Assembly (NCBI RefSeq): GCF_913777145.1
Contig: NZ_CAJYPS010000012.1
Location: 31,738-95,737 of the forward strand
Length of the DNA: 64,000 nt
Source of the DNA: an uncultured Roseateles sp.
GTDB lineage: Bacteria; Pseudomonadota; Gammaproteobacteria; Burkholderiales; Burkholderiaceae_C
Direction of reading: 5' to 3'
The first letter of the stretch is position 1. Each line of letters begins with the position of its first letter. The notes beneath the pieces are model-generated. The model made no database searches. It was not told the DNA's origin and worked only from the letters and a program-made list of their open reading frames with translations. A program made the position numbers and the translations under genes. Shown piece after piece: positions 27,991 to 37,045 of this stretch.

Positions 27991-28653
27991 CTAGGCGCCC
28001 GCCGCGACACTGCCGGCGCAGGCCGCCGGCGGCGCGCGCAGGCCGTCCAGCAGCAGCGTCATCTGCGCCTCCAGCAGGGCTTCGGCGCTCATCGTGGGGC
28101 GGCAGACCGCACCGAAGGAATGCTCGTGCAGCATCAGGTGCATCAGCGGCGCGATCAGCATCTGCACCACCGCCTCCACCGGCGCCGCGCGGAACTCGCC
28201 GCTGCGCACGCCCTGCTCCACCAGCCGGCTCAGCAGCGCCTGCGAGGGCTCTATCACCTCTTCCGCATAGAAGGCCGCGAGCTCGGGAAAGTTGCGCGCT
28301 TCCACCAGCATGATCTTGCTGATGCCGCCCATCACGCCCTCGCCCACCCGCGCCCACCAGGCCTTCATCATCTGCTGCAGCAGCGGCGCGATCGCACCGC
28401 GGTGCTGCGCCGCAAGCTGGGCGGACTCGGCGATGGGCGCAGACAGGTTCTCGCGCACCACCGCCTTGAACAGGTCTTCCTTGCTCGGGTAGTAACGGTA
28501 GAGCGTGCCCTTGGACACGCCGGCGCGGGCCGCCACCTCCTCGCTGCGCGTGGCGGCGAAGCCCTTTTCGAGGAACAGCGCCACCGCCGCGTCCAGCAAC
28601 TCTTGCGGACGCGCCTCCTTGCGGCGCTGGCGGGTGAGAGCGACAACAGTCAT
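27991..28653 (-). CDS. TetR/AcrR-family transcriptional regulator
   Basis: A 220-residue repressor-type regulator. The helix-turn-helix (ATRSEEVAARAGVSKGTLYR; 20 residues) lies at about 35-54, after the basic RQRRKEARPQELLDAA helix. The C-terminal ligand domain is of the common TetR_C type (ARNFPELAAFYAEEVI). A perfect palindrome just before its start suggests autoregulation. It heads the series TetR, PIMT-like, TolC, so the efflux channel is a plausible target. Confidence 0.93.
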   Translation of the reverse strand: MTVVALTRQRRKEARPQELLDAAVALFLEKGFAATRSEEVAARAGVSKGTLYRYYPSKEDLFKAVVRENLSAPIAESAQLAAQHRGAIAPLLQQMMKAWWARVGEGVMGGISKIMLVEARNFPELAAFYAEEVIEPSQALLSRLVEQGVRSGEFRAAPVEAVVQMLIAPLMHLMLHEHSFGAVCRPTMSAEALLEAQMTLLLDGLRAPPAACAGSVAAGA

Positions 28654-28655
28654 GG

Positions 28656-28681
28656 CATTAATGACCCGTGAGTCATTAATG
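28656..28681. promoter_or_regulatory. TetR-type operator palindrome
   Basis: CATTAATGAC, six bases, GTCATTAATG: perfect 10-base arms, ending two bases before the TetR start codon at 28653. The size and symmetry fit a TetR dimer site covering the start of transcription or translation. Confidence 0.8.
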
Positions 28682-28864
28682 TAAGCCCAGGCCGGTCCAC
28701 GCAACAAGCCGGGCCTGCGGCGATGCGACAGCCCGCCGCAAGCCCCGCAGCGCGCTCGCGACGGCCCCCAGACGGCCCGACGGTCAGGCCGCCGGCCGGG
28801 CTGGCTACACTGCGGCCGCTCTTGCGCCCTGCGCCCAACTCTGGCCCTCGTGGCCCGCTGTACC

Positions 28865-29689
28865 GTGGATGTCATCCTGCTGCTGAAGGCCGCGATCATG
28901 GGGATCGTCGAAGGCCTGACCGAATTCCTGCCCATCTCCTCGACCGGCCACCTGATCCTGACCGGCAGCCTACTGGGCATGACGGACGCCAAGTCCAAGG
29001 TCTTCGACATCGCGATACAGAGCGGCGCCATCCTGGCGGTGCTGATCGTCTACTGGGCCCGCATCCGCGAGGCGCTGCTGGGCCTGTCGCACAGCGAGAA
29101 GCAGCGCCGCTTCGTGCTCAACATCCTGATCGGCTTCCTGCCGGCCGCGCTGGTGGGCCTGACGGTCTACAAGCTGATCAAGGGCTATCTGTTCAACGCC
29201 CCGGTGGTGGCCGCCGCCTTCATCGTGGGCGGCCTCATCATCCTGTGGGCCGAGAAGCGCACGCAGCCCAAGGCTCGCGTGGAGAGCGTGGACGACATGA
29301 GCGCACTGGATGCGCTCAAGGTGGGCCTGGTTCAATGCCTGGGCATGATCCCCGGCACCAGCCGCTCCGGCTCCACCATCATCGGCGGCATGCTGCTGGG
29401 CCTGTCGCGCAAGGCCGCGACCGACTTCTCCTTCTTCCTCGCCATTCCCACGCTGGTCGCCGCGGGCGTGTACTCGCTGTGGAAGGAGCGCAATGCGCTG
29501 TCCATGGCCGATCTGCCGATGTTCATGGTCGGCTTCATCGTGAGCTTCCTGGCTGCCTGGGTGTGCGTGCGCTGGCTGCTGCGCTACGTGTCCAGCCACA
29601 CCTTCGTGCCCTTTGCCTGGTATCGCATCGCCTTCGGCCTGGTGGTGCTGGCCACCGCCTGGTCCGGCGTGGTGGTCTGGGCCGACTGA
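28865..29689 (+). CDS. uppP: Undecaprenyl-diphosphatase
   Basis: A 274-residue polytopic membrane enzyme that dephosphorylates undecaprenyl diphosphate, recycling the lipid carrier of cell-wall synthesis (bacitracin target). Signature motifs are [17 protein letters not shown] near the start and [10 protein letters not shown] in the middle. I chose GTG 28865 ([10 protein letters not shown]), which gives the usual family length and N-terminus; another in-frame GTG at 28850 adds five residues. It is a single gene, divergent from the TetR regulator. Confidence 0.95.
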   Translation: MDVILLLKAAIMGIVEGLTEFLPISSTGHLILTGSLLGMTDAKSKVFDIAIQSGAILAVLIVYWARIREALLGLSHSEKQRRFVLNILIGFLPAALVGLTVYKLIKGYLFNAPVVAAAFIVGGLIILWAEKRTQPKARVESVDDMSALDALKVGLVQCLGMIPGTSRSGSTIIGGMLLGLSRKAATDFSFFLAIPTLVAAGVYSLWKERNALSMADLPMFMVGFIVSFLAAWVCVRWLLRYVSSHTFVPFAWYRIAFGLVVLATAWSGVVVWAD

Positions 29690-29696
29690 CCGGTCC

Positions 29697-29775
29697 AACC
29701 CCTACCGGCTTCGCCCGCCTCTGGGGGGCACTGCCCGCGGCCCGGCAAGGCCGGTTCCGCGGCAGCTGCCCGGCC
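29697..29775. repeat. Nested GC-rich palindromic element, REP-like
   Basis: Between uppP and map, CTGCC-c-GCGG at 29731-29740 pairs with CCGC-GGCAG at 29757-29765, and inside it CCGGC pairs with GCCGG around AA. The flanking ACCCC...GGGGGGC can also pair. I recall similar intergenic units scattered in Burkholderiales genomes, but only one copy is in this window. It may also serve as uppP terminator. Confidence 0.5.
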
Positions 29776-29812
29776 CTGAATCCCACACGGCAGCGGCGCC
29801 CCCTCGCACGGG

Positions 29813-29818
29813 GATAAT
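29813..29818 (+). promoter_or_regulatory. Probable -10 box of map
   Basis: GATAAT ends only six bases before the map ATG, so transcription would begin at or next to the start codon, giving a leaderless or nearly leaderless mRNA. No good -35 is seen. Confidence 0.4.
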
Positions 29819-29824
29819 TCGTCC

Positions 29825-30652
29825 ATGGCCATCACGATCAAGACCGCTGCCGATGTCGAGGGCATGCGCATCGCCGGACGCCTGGCGTCCGAAGTCCTGG
29901 ACATGCTGACTCCGCATGTAAAGCCGGGCGTCACGACCAACGAGCTGGACCGCCTGGCCCACGACTACATCGTCAACGTGCAGCAGGCCGTGCCCGCGCC
30001 GCTGAACTACTGCCCACCGGGCTATACGCCCTACCCCAAGTCGGTCTGCACCTCGATCAACCACCAGGTCTGCCACGGCATTCCCAACGACAAGCCGCTG
30101 AAGAACGGCGACATCGTGAACATCGACGTCACCGTCATCAAGGACGGCTGGCACGGTGACACCAGCCGCATGTTCGTGGTCGGCGAGGGCTCCATCGCCG
30201 CCAAGCGGCTGTGCGCCTTCACCTACGACGCGATGTGGAAGGGCATTGCCAAGGTGCGCCCCGGTGCCCGCCTGGGCGATATCGGCCACGCGATCCAGAC
30301 CTTTGCCGAGAACGCCGGTTTCTCGGTGGTGCGCGAGTTCTGCGGTCATGGCATAGGCCAGGTCTTCCATGAAGAGCCGCAGGTGCTGCACTACGGCCGC
30401 CCCGGCACGCTGGACGAGCTGGTGCCCGGCATGATCTTCACGATAGAGCCCATGATCAATGCGGGGCGCCGCGAGATCAAGGAAATGGGCGATGGCTGGA
30501 CCATAGTCACCAAGGACCGCTCGCTGTCCGCACAGTGGGAGCACACGGTGCTGGTGACCGAGACCGGCTACGAAGTGCTCACGCTGTCCGCCGGCAGCCC
30601 GCCGCCGCCCGCCTTCATCACCGAAGCGGCCGGTACCCGGGCCGCCGCCTGA
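29825..30652 (+). CDS. map: Methionine aminopeptidase type I
   Basis: A 275-residue cytosolic metalloprotease that removes the initiator methionine from nascent proteins. Metal ligands sit in [19 protein letters not shown] (two Asp), [13 protein letters not shown] (His), MIFTIEPM (Glu) and [11 protein letters not shown] (Glu). The C-terminal 20 residues are a Pro/Ala-rich tail beyond the usual end. No good Shine-Dalgarno sequence is visible; the -10 box is very close to the start. glnD begins five bases after the stop. Confidence 0.96.
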   Translation: MAITIKTAADVEGMRIAGRLASEVLDMLTPHVKPGVTTNELDRLAHDYIVNVQQAVPAPLNYCPPGYTPYPKSVCTSINHQVCHGIPNDKPLKNGDIVNIDVTVIKDGWHGDTSRMFVVGEGSIAAKRLCAFTYDAMWKGIAKVRPGARLGDIGHAIQTFAENAGFSVVREFCGHGIGQVFHEEPQVLHYGRPGTLDELVPGMIFTIEPMINAGRREIKEMGDGWTIVTKDRSLSAQWEHTVLVTETGYEVLTLSAGSPPPPAFITEAAGTRAAA

Positions 30653-30657
30653 ACGCC

Positions 30658-33243
30658 GTGGTGGGCACGCTCGCGGAGCTGCGACAGCAGTTCAAGGCCG
30701 GCAAGCAGCAGCTGATCGACACCTTCGTCGCTGCGCCACCGTCGGTGAGCGCGGCCGACCAGTTGCTGCGTCGCCTCGCCCGCCATGTGGACGAAGCGCT
30801 GCGCGGCCTGTGGGAGCACGCTGGCATGCCCGAGGGCGCCTGCCTGGCAGCGGTCGGCGGCTACGGCCGCGGCGAGCTCTTCCCCTACTCCGACATCGAC
30901 GTGCTGGTGCTGCTGCCCGACGGCATGGAGGCCCACCAGCCGGGCACGGTGAAGAGCGCGATCGAGGGCTTCATCACCGCCTGCTGGGACCTGGGGCTGG
31001 AAATCGGCTCCTCGGTGCGCACGCTGGGCGAATGCGTGTCCGAGTCGGCCGGCGACGTGACCATACAGACCGCGCTGCTGGAGGCCCGGCCGCTGGCGGG
31101 CGCCCAGCCGCTGTTCCGCCAGCTGTGCCAGCGCCTGGCCCAGGCCATGGACGCCAAGGCCTTTCTGCGCGCCAAGACGCTGGAGGCGCTGCAGCGCCAC
31201 ACCAAGTTCGACGACACGCCCTACGCGCTGGAGCCCAACTGCAAGGAAAGCCCCGGCGGCCTGCGCGACCTGCAGATGCTGATCTGGATCGCCCGCGCGG
31301 CCGGGCTGGGCAAGACCTGGCGCGCGCTGTCCACGCGCGGCCTGATCACGCCCTTCGAGAGCCGCCAGCTGCAGCGCAACGAGGGCCAGCTCAAGCTCAT
31401 ACGCGCGCGGCTGCACGTGGTGGCCGGCCGCCGCGAGGACCGCCTGGTGTTCGACCTGCAGACCGCGGTCGCGCAGAGCTTCGGCTTTGTCGGCAACGAG
31501 TCGGTGCGCGCGTCCGAGCTGCTGATGCGGCGCTACTACTGGGCGGCCAAGGCGGTCACGCAGCTGCACCAGATCCTGCTGCTCAACCTCGAGGAGCACA
31601 TCAACGGCGCCCAGCCGGGCCCGCTGACCCGCGTGACCGAGGAGTTCCTGGACCGCGGCCGCATGCTGGAAGTCGCCAGCGACGACCTCTACCAGCGCGA
31701 CCCGCACGCCATCCTGCGCACCTTCCTGGTCTACCAGCAGACGCCGGGCATCAAGGGCCTGTCGGCGCGCACGCTGCGCGCGCTCTACAACGCCCGCGGC
31801 CTGATGAACGCCGCCTGGCGCCGCGACCCGGTGAACCGCGCGACCTTCATGGCCATGCTGCGCGCGCCCGAGGGCCAGACGCACGCCTTCCGGCTGATGA
31901 ACCAGACCTCGGTGCTGGGTCGCTATCTGTGGGTGTTCCGCGCCATCGTGGGGCAGATGCAGCACGACCTGTTCCACGTCTACACCGTGGACCAGCACAT
32001 CCTGATGGTGCTGCGCAATGTGCGCCGCTTCCTGATCCCCGAGCATGCGCACGAATACCCGTTCTGCTCGCAGCTCGCGGCCCAGTTCGACGCGCCCGAG
32101 CTGCTCTATATCGCGGCGCTGTTCCACGACGTGGCCAAGGGCCGTGGTGGCGACCACTCCGAGCTGGGCGCCCAGGAAGTGCGGCGCTTCTGCCGCCAGC
32201 ACGGCCTGGACCGCGATGACACCGCGCTGTGCGAGTTCCTGGTCGAGTACCACCTGACCATGTCGCGCGTGGCGCAGAAGGCCGACCTGTCCGACCCCGA
32301 GGTGATCGCCGCATTCGCCGCCAAGGTAGGCAATGCGCGCCGCCTGACCGCGCTCTACCTGCTGACCGTGGCCGACATACGCGGCACCAGCCCCAAGGTC
32401 TGGAACGCCTGGAAGGGCAAGCTGCTGGAGGATCTCTACCGCATCACGCTGCGCGCGCTGGGCGGCGCACCCATCAACCTGGACGCCGAGATCGAGGCCC
32501 GCAAGCAGGACGCACGGCAAGACCTGGCCCTGCACGCCATGCTGCCCGGCACCGAGGAGCCTCTGTGGAAGACGCTCACGCTGAGCTATTTCGCGCGCCA
32601 CGAGGCGGCCGAGCTGGCCTGGCATGCGCGCTCGCTGTGGCGCCATGTGGAATCGGCGGTGCCGGTGGTGCGCGCCCGCCCCTCGCCCATTGGTGAAGGC
32701 CTGCAGGTGCTGGTCTATGCGCCCGACCAGCCCGACCTGTTCGCACGCATCTGCGGCTACTTCGACGGTGCTGGCTTCAACATCCTGGACGCCAAGGTGC
32801 ACACCACGCGCACCGGCTATGCGCTGGACACCTTCCAGGTGATACGTCCCGAGGCCGACCTGCACCACCGCGACCTGGTGCCGCTGGTGGAGCAGAAGCT
32901 CAGCACCGCGCTGCAGGCCGGTGGCCCGCTGCCCGAACCGCGCCGAGGCCGGCTGTCGCGCCGGGTCAAGAGCTTCCCCTACATGCCGCGCATCTCGCTG
33001 CGCCCGGATGAGCGCGCCACCGCCTGGCTGCTGACCATCTCCACCAGCGACCGCGCCGGCCTGCTGTATGCGATCGCCCGCGTGCTGGCCCGCCACGGCA
33101 TCAACCTGCAACTGGCCAAGGTGTCGACGCTGGGCGAGCGCGTGGAAGACACCTTCCTGATCGACGGCGCGGTGCTGCAGCAGAACCGCAGCCAGCTGGA
33201 AATCGAGAGCGAGCTGCTGGACGCGGTGTCGCTGCCGGCCTGA
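30658..33243 (+). CDS. glnD: Bifunctional [protein-PII] uridylyltransferase/uridylyl-removing enzyme
   Basis: An 861-residue nitrogen-status sensor that uridylylates PII under nitrogen limitation and de-uridylylates it when glutamine is high. Domains in order: nucleotidyltransferase with [18 protein letters not shown] at about 67-84; a helical PII-UTase region; an HD hydrolase domain with [15 protein letters not shown] at about 490; two C-terminal ACT domains (about 680-755 and 790-861) that sense glutamine. The most likely start is GTG 30658 (or 30661), just after map; the frame is open 41 codons further upstream inside map. Co-transcription with map and mnmH is likely. Confidence 0.96.
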   Translation: MVGTLAELRQQFKAGKQQLIDTFVAAPPSVSAADQLLRRLARHVDEALRGLWEHAGMPEGACLAAVGGYGRGELFPYSDIDVLVLLPDGMEAHQPGTVKSAIEGFITACWDLGLEIGSSVRTLGECVSESAGDVTIQTALLEARPLAGAQPLFRQLCQRLAQAMDAKAFLRAKTLEALQRHTKFDDTPYALEPNCKESPGGLRDLQMLIWIARAAGLGKTWRALSTRGLITPFESRQLQRNEGQLKLIRARLHVVAGRREDRLVFDLQTAVAQSFGFVGNESVRASELLMRRYYWAAKAVTQLHQILLLNLEEHINGAQPGPLTRVTEEFLDRGRMLEVASDDLYQRDPHAILRTFLVYQQTPGIKGLSARTLRALYNARGLMNAAWRRDPVNRATFMAMLRAPEGQTHAFRLMNQTSVLGRYLWVFRAIVGQMQHDLFHVYTVDQHILMVLRNVRRFLIPEHAHEYPFCSQLAAQFDAPELLYIAALFHDVAKGRGGDHSELGAQEVRRFCRQHGLDRDDTALCEFLVEYHLTMSRVAQKADLSDPEVIAAFAAKVGNARRLTALYLLTVADIRGTSPKVWNAWKGKLLEDLYRITLRALGGAPINLDAEIEARKQDARQDLALHAMLPGTEEPLWKTLTLSYFARHEAAELAWHARSLWRHVESAVPVVRARPSPIGEGLQVLVYAPDQPDLFARICGYFDGAGFNILDAKVHTTRTGYALDTFQVIRPEADLHHRDLVPLVEQKLSTALQAGGPLPEPRRGRLSRRVKSFPYMPRISLRPDERATAWLLTISTSDRAGLLYAIARVLARHGINLQLAKVSTLGERVEDTFLIDGAVLQQNRSQLEIESELLDAVSLPA

Positions 33244-33245
33244 GC

Positions 33246-34301
33246 ATGAACTACACCATCACCGCCACCGAGGCGCTGCCCCAGCTGGAAGGCTTCGACG
33301 CCATCCTGGATGTGCGCTCGCCGTCCGAATTCGCGGAGGACCATCTGCCGGGTGCGCAAAACTGGCCGGTGCTCAGCGACGAGGAGCGCCACATCGTCGG
33401 CACCCTCTACAAGCAGGACCCGCTGCAGGCCCGCCGCCTGGGCGCGGCGCTGGTGGCGCGCAATGTCGCGCGGCTGCTGGACGAGCGCACCGCCGACTTG
33501 CCCAAGCAGTGGCGCCCGCTGGTCTACTGCTGGCGTGGCGGCCAGCGCTCGCTATCGCTGCATTGGTTCCTGGGCCAGATCGGCTTTCGTTCACGCCAGC
33601 TGGTGGGGGGCTACAAGGCCTACCGCGAGTTGGTGCGCGCCGAGCTGGAGCAGCGCCCCCAGCCTCTGCAGTGGCGGGTGCTGTGCGGCCTGACTGGCAG
33701 CGGCAAGACCCGGCTGCTGCAGGCGCTGGCCGCCCAGGGCGCCCAGGTGCTGGACCTGGAAGCGCTGGCCGCCCACCGCGGCTCGGTGCTGGGGCGCCTG
33801 CCCGACGAAGCCCAGCCCTCGCAGAAGCTGTTCGACTCCCGGCTCTGGGCCGCGCTGCGCGGCCTGGATGCGACGCGGCCGGTCTACGTGGAGAGCGAGA
33901 GCCGCAAGATAGGCCGGGTTGCGCTGCCGCCGGCGCTGCTGCAGGCCATGCGCGGCCAGGGCCGCGCCGTGTGGCTGGACATGGACGTGCCCGCCCGCGT
34001 GCAACTGCTGCTGCAGGACTACGCCCACTTCTTCGCCGACCCCCAGCCCTTCTGCGACGCGCTGGACGGCCTGGTCGAGCTGCGTGGCCGCCAACGCGTG
34101 CTGGGCTGGCAGCAGCTGGCGCGCGAGGGTCGCTGGGCCGAGGTGTTCGAGGCGCTGATGCGCGAGCACTACGACCCCGGCTATGCCGCGTCGCTGCAGC
34201 GCCATTTCCCGGCGCTGGCCCAGGGCTGGCGCCAGACCCTGGTGGATGGCGAGCCCGAGCACCTGGCCGAAGCCGCCCGCGCGCTGATCGCCGCGGGCTG
34301 A
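33246..34301 (+). CDS. mnmH: tRNA 2-selenouridine synthase
   Basis: A 351-residue enzyme (SelU/YbbB) that replaces sulfur by selenium, via a geranylated intermediate, at wobble uridine 34 of certain tRNAs. The N-terminal rhodanese domain has active Cys95 in CWRGGQRS; a P-loop GLTGSGKTRLL lies at about 148-158. It uses selenophosphate from SelD, which is not in the window. It starts two bases after the glnD stop, so it belongs to the map-glnD transcript. Confidence 0.94.
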   Translation: MNYTITATEALPQLEGFDAILDVRSPSEFAEDHLPGAQNWPVLSDEERHIVGTLYKQDPLQARRLGAALVARNVARLLDERTADLPKQWRPLVYCWRGGQRSLSLHWFLGQIGFRSRQLVGGYKAYRELVRAELEQRPQPLQWRVLCGLTGSGKTRLLQALAAQGAQVLDLEALAAHRGSVLGRLPDEAQPSQKLFDSRLWAALRGLDATRPVYVESESRKIGRVALPPALLQAMRGQGRAVWLDMDVPARVQLLLQDYAHFFADPQPFCDALDGLVELRGRQRVLGWQQLAREGRWAEVFEALMREHYDPGYAASLQRHFPALAQGWRQTLVDGEPEHLAEAARALIAAG

Positions 34302-34325
34302 ACCAGCCGCTCAATCCGCGCGGGC

Positions 34326-34339
34326 TTGATGCACATCAA
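34326..34339. promoter_or_regulatory. FNR/ANR-type box upstream of the DUF2189 gene
   Basis: TTGAT-GCAC-ATCAA is an exact match to the FNR/ANR consensus TTGAT-N4-ATCAA and is part of a longer perfect palindrome (GGGCTTGATG, two bases, CATCAAGCCC). The centre is 45 bases before the ATG at 34378, suitable for activation when oxygen is low. Confidence 0.8.
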
Positions 34340-34377
34340 GCCCGGCACCGGGCGCTTGCACGCACACTGCGCTCGCC

Positions 34378-35172
34378 ATGCCGCATCGATTCAGTGATCA
34401 GGCGCTGCGCGAATCGCGCAGCTTCGGCGTCCGCGCCATTCCGCCGCTGCGCCCGCTGGGCTGGCTGGCGCGCGGCTGGCACGACCTCTGGCAGGTGCCC
34501 CTGCCCTCGCTGGCCCATGGCCTGCTGATGGCGGCCTTCGGCGCGCTGCTGTGGACGCTGGCCCACGAGCGCTTCTGGCTGCTGTCCGGTGCCTTCAGCG
34601 GCTTCCTCATCGTTGCCCCCATCCTGGCCACCGGCCTCTACGCGCTGAGCCGCGAACTGCAGAACGGCGGCCGCCCCGGCTGGGCCACCGTGGCGCGCGC
34701 CTGGCGGCCGCACGATGGCCGCCTCATCGTGTTCGGCGTGCTGCTCGCGTTCGCGGGCACCGGCTGGGTGATGTGCTCGGCCGCGCTGGTGGCAGGTTTT
34801 GCACCCGATCCCGTGCGCAATCTGCAGGACTTCCTGCTCAAGGTGGTGCTCAACGACGACCCGCAGCTGTTCACGCTGTGGCTGGGCCTGGGCGCCCTGC
34901 TGGCCGCGCCGCTGTTCGCGTCCTGCGTGGTGGCCATTCCGGCGCTGGTGGACCAGCCGCCCGGCCGCCTGGGCGTGCTGGGCGCGGTGTTCACCAGCTG
35001 GCGCGTGGTGATGGAACACCCGGCGCCCATCGCGCTGTGGGCGGTGCTGCTGCTGACGCTGACCGCCATCGGCATGGCCACCGCGATGCTGGGCCTGATC
35101 GTGATCCTGCCCTGGCTGGGCCATGCCAGCTGGCACGCCTACCGCGACCTCGTGATCCGCCGCCAGGACTGA
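34378..35172 (+). CDS. DUF2189 membrane protein, probably FNR-regulated
   Basis: A 264-residue integral membrane protein with about six helices and the DUF2189 opening (IPPLRPLGWLARGWHDLWQV, then MAAFGALLWTLAH). Function is unknown; relatives are often found near respiratory genes in alpha- and betaproteobacteria. The consensus FNR box just upstream suggests it is made when oxygen falls. The DUF2788 gene begins one base after its stop, so they form an operon. Confidence 0.88.
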   Translation: MPHRFSDQALRESRSFGVRAIPPLRPLGWLARGWHDLWQVPLPSLAHGLLMAAFGALLWTLAHERFWLLSGAFSGFLIVAPILATGLYALSRELQNGGRPGWATVARAWRPHDGRLIVFGVLLAFAGTGWVMCSAALVAGFAPDPVRNLQDFLLKVVLNDDPQLFTLWLGLGALLAAPLFASCVVAIPALVDQPPGRLGVLGAVFTSWRVVMEHPAPIALWAVLLLTLTAIGMATAMLGLIVILPWLGHASWHAYRDLVIRRQD

Positions 35173-35173
35173 T

Positions 35174-35392
35174 ATGTGGGGCTACACGGAAGCGGAAATC
35201 GCGCAGTTCGGCCTGACCTTCGGGGTCTCGGCCTTCATGCTGTACATGGTCTTCATCATCCTGCAACTGGCCCGCGAGTCCAAGGCCGGCCGCTTCGGCA
35301 CCTTCGTGCTGCTGCTGGGCCTGGGCTTCGGCCTGGTGGGCTTTGCGGCCAAGGGGCTGATCAAGTACTTCATGGCCGGCCAGCTGGGCTGA
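35174..35392 (+). CDS. DUF2788 small membrane protein
   Basis: A 72-residue protein with two membrane helices (about 13-32 and 42-62) joined by a short charged loop (RESKAGRFG). It matches the small DUF2788 family of betaproteobacteria, function unknown. It is co-transcribed with, and probably translationally dependent on, the preceding DUF2189 gene. Confidence 0.88.
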   Translation: MWGYTEAEIAQFGLTFGVSAFMLYMVFIILQLARESKAGRFGTFVLLLGLGFGLVGFAAKGLIKYFMAGQLG

Positions 35393-35515
35393 GGCCCGGA
35401 CCGGCCGCTGCCGGGATGCTGTCGAGGGATTTGACAGTTCCATCCCGGGCCACGGGCTGTGGGCCGGGCTTGCGAGGAGCGGTCTCCTCTGGGGATGCAG
35501 GCCTGGCAGTCTCCT

Positions 35516-35531
35516 CGGCATGCTTCTTGCC
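35516..35531 (+). promoter_or_regulatory. Sigma-54 (-24/-12) promoter candidate
   Basis: CGGCATGCTTCTTGCC matches the consensus TGGCAC-N5-TTGCW at GGCA and TTGC with exact GG-N10-GC spacing. Transcription would begin about 42 bases before the PEP-CTERM ATG. PEP-CTERM genes in floc-forming betaproteobacteria are known to use RpoN with PrsK/PrsR, which fits. Confidence 0.6.
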
Positions 35532-35583
35532 GCCTCAGCTCCGGGCGCCTGCTGCGCCTCTAAAGCAAACCCGAGGAGACCGC

Positions 35584-36441
35584 ATGAGACAACATCTGCA
35601 CCGGGCCGCCCTGGCGCTCACCGCCGCACTGGCCCTGCCTGCGGCGCAAGCCGCGGTGGTCAGCGTCTACGCCAGCGACGTGGCGACCAGCCCCGCCCTC
35701 AACCAGTGGTACCGCAACAATCTGCGCGACGTCAGCACCGGCTACACCTCCAGCACCAGCGCCGCCATCACCGGCACCCAGCCACGCGACGGCAACGGCT
35801 CGGTCCAGATGAGCCTGACCGACGGCTCGGGCAAGGTGGACTACGCCTACACCTGGGGCTTTGTCAGCGGCCGCACGCTGGGCGCCGTCAGCACCCTGTC
35901 CTTCGACTGGTACCGCGCCGGCACCAGCACCAACCCGGCTGCCCAGGCGCCGGCCTTGCGCCTGCTGATCGATGCCGACGGCAATGCCAACACCACGAAC
36001 GACCTGGTCTATCTGGTCTGGGAACAGGTCTACAACGGCCCCAACGGCGGTGACAACGCGGTGCCGCTGACCGATCAATGGGTCAGCAGCAACCTGGCCA
36101 ACGGCGAGTTCTGGCAGCGCAACTTCGCGGCGGGTCTGTCGGTGGGCGAAAACGACGACATCACGCTGAACGACTGGGCCAGCGGCGCCAACCCGAACGG
36201 CTCCCAACAGCTGTCGGCCAACAGCGCGGTGCTGGGGCTGGAATTCGGCATAGGCTCGGGCTGGGCCGGCGCCTTCACCGGCTTCGTCGACAACGTCAGC
36301 TTCGGCTTCGGCGACGAAGGTCCCACGACCTTCAACTTCGAGGTGCGCAACGGCGCCGACAACCAGCTGCCCGAACCCGCCAGCCTCGCACTGGCCGGCC
36401 TTGCCCTGCTGGGCGTGCTGGCCACACGCCGGCGCCGCTGA
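35584..36441 (+). CDS. PEP-CTERM sorting-domain protein, function unknown
   Basis: A 285-residue exported protein with a signal peptide (1-22, ending AAQAA), a beta-rich body with DADGNAN (calcium-loop-like) and FTGFVDNVSFGFG, and a C-terminal LPEPAS, hydrophobic helix, TRRRR sorting signal. The start has a GAGGAG Shine-Dalgarno sequence; the frame continues upstream to 35176 but only as antisense-like low-complexity coding. A sigma-54-type promoter lies upstream. It is convergent with the DUF3501 gene (12-base gap). Confidence 0.9.
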   Translation: MRQHLHRAALALTAALALPAAQAAVVSVYASDVATSPALNQWYRNNLRDVSTGYTSSTSAAITGTQPRDGNGSVQMSLTDGSGKVDYAYTWGFVSGRTLGAVSTLSFDWYRAGTSTNPAAQAPALRLLIDADGNANTTNDLVYLVWEQVYNGPNGGDNAVPLTDQWVSSNLANGEFWQRNFAAGLSVGENDDITLNDWASGANPNGSQQLSANSAVLGLEFGIGSGWAGAFTGFVDNVSFGFGDEGPTTFNFEVRNGADNQLPEPASLALAGLALLGVLATRRRR

Positions 36442-36453
36442 ATCCCACGGAAC

Positions 36454-37032
36454 TCAGCGCAGATCGCCCGCGAGACTGGCCAGGGTCTCCGCGGCGATCT
36501 GCACATGGGCCGGGTAGTGGCGGTGGTCGCAGCCCAGTCTCACCCCGGCACCGGCACGCACCGCCGCCCGCATCTCACGGCTGAATTCGAAGCGCAGGAA
36601 ATGCACGGCCGAGGTCTTCTCGGCGGTACTGCGGTCCAGGTCCTCGTCGGCCATCGCATAGACCCTCGCCTGCCCCTCCACCTCCACGAACAGCCGGTCC
36701 TCCACGCCCACCAGCCGCGCCAGCTCCCGCCGGCGCTCATTGGGGTCGGTGTACTCGATCAGCAGCGTCGCCTTCCAGTTCGTGCCGTCCGGCAGCAGCG
36801 GTGCATAGGCGTCGATCTCGCGTTGTATGCCCTCGTCCTCGAACACACGCTCGATGCGCAGCATCTCCTGGATCTGGTAGCGCACCGTGTGCTCATCCTC
36901 GAACTGCAGATTCAGGTGCTCGCCCAGCCGCACGCTGCGCAGACGCCGATGCGCCATCATCAAGACCTGGCCCTGCTTGCGCTGGCGCGCATAGGCCTCC
37001 AGCGTCAGCAGGCTGTCACGCGCGATGCTCAT
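36454..37032 (-). CDS. DUF3501 family protein
   Basis: A 192-residue cytosolic protein matching DUF3501 (SIARDSLLTLEAYARQRK at the start; HLNLQFEDEHTVRYQIQEML split here, core FEDEHTVRYQIQEML; VHFLRFEF near the end). Function is unknown. In many proteobacteria it follows a rubrerythrin and an iron-sulfur (GlpC-like) protein; here the rubrerythrin is directly upstream (13 bases) and the iron-sulfur gene is absent. A role in peroxide or redox stress is inferred only from context. Confidence 0.88.
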   Translation of the reverse strand: MSIARDSLLTLEAYARQRKQGQVLMMAHRRLRSVRLGEHLNLQFEDEHTVRYQIQEMLRIERVFEDEGIQREIDAYAPLLPDGTNWKATLLIEYTDPNERRRELARLVGVEDRLFVEVEGQARVYAMADEDLDRSTAEKTSAVHFLRFEFSREMRAAVRAGAGVRLGCDHRHYPAHVQIAAETLASLAGDLR

Positions 37033-37045
37033 GGACCAGGCCGCT

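Noticed and set aside
30568..33111. An 847-codon open frame on the minus strand
   Set aside because: It is the antisense shadow of glnD.
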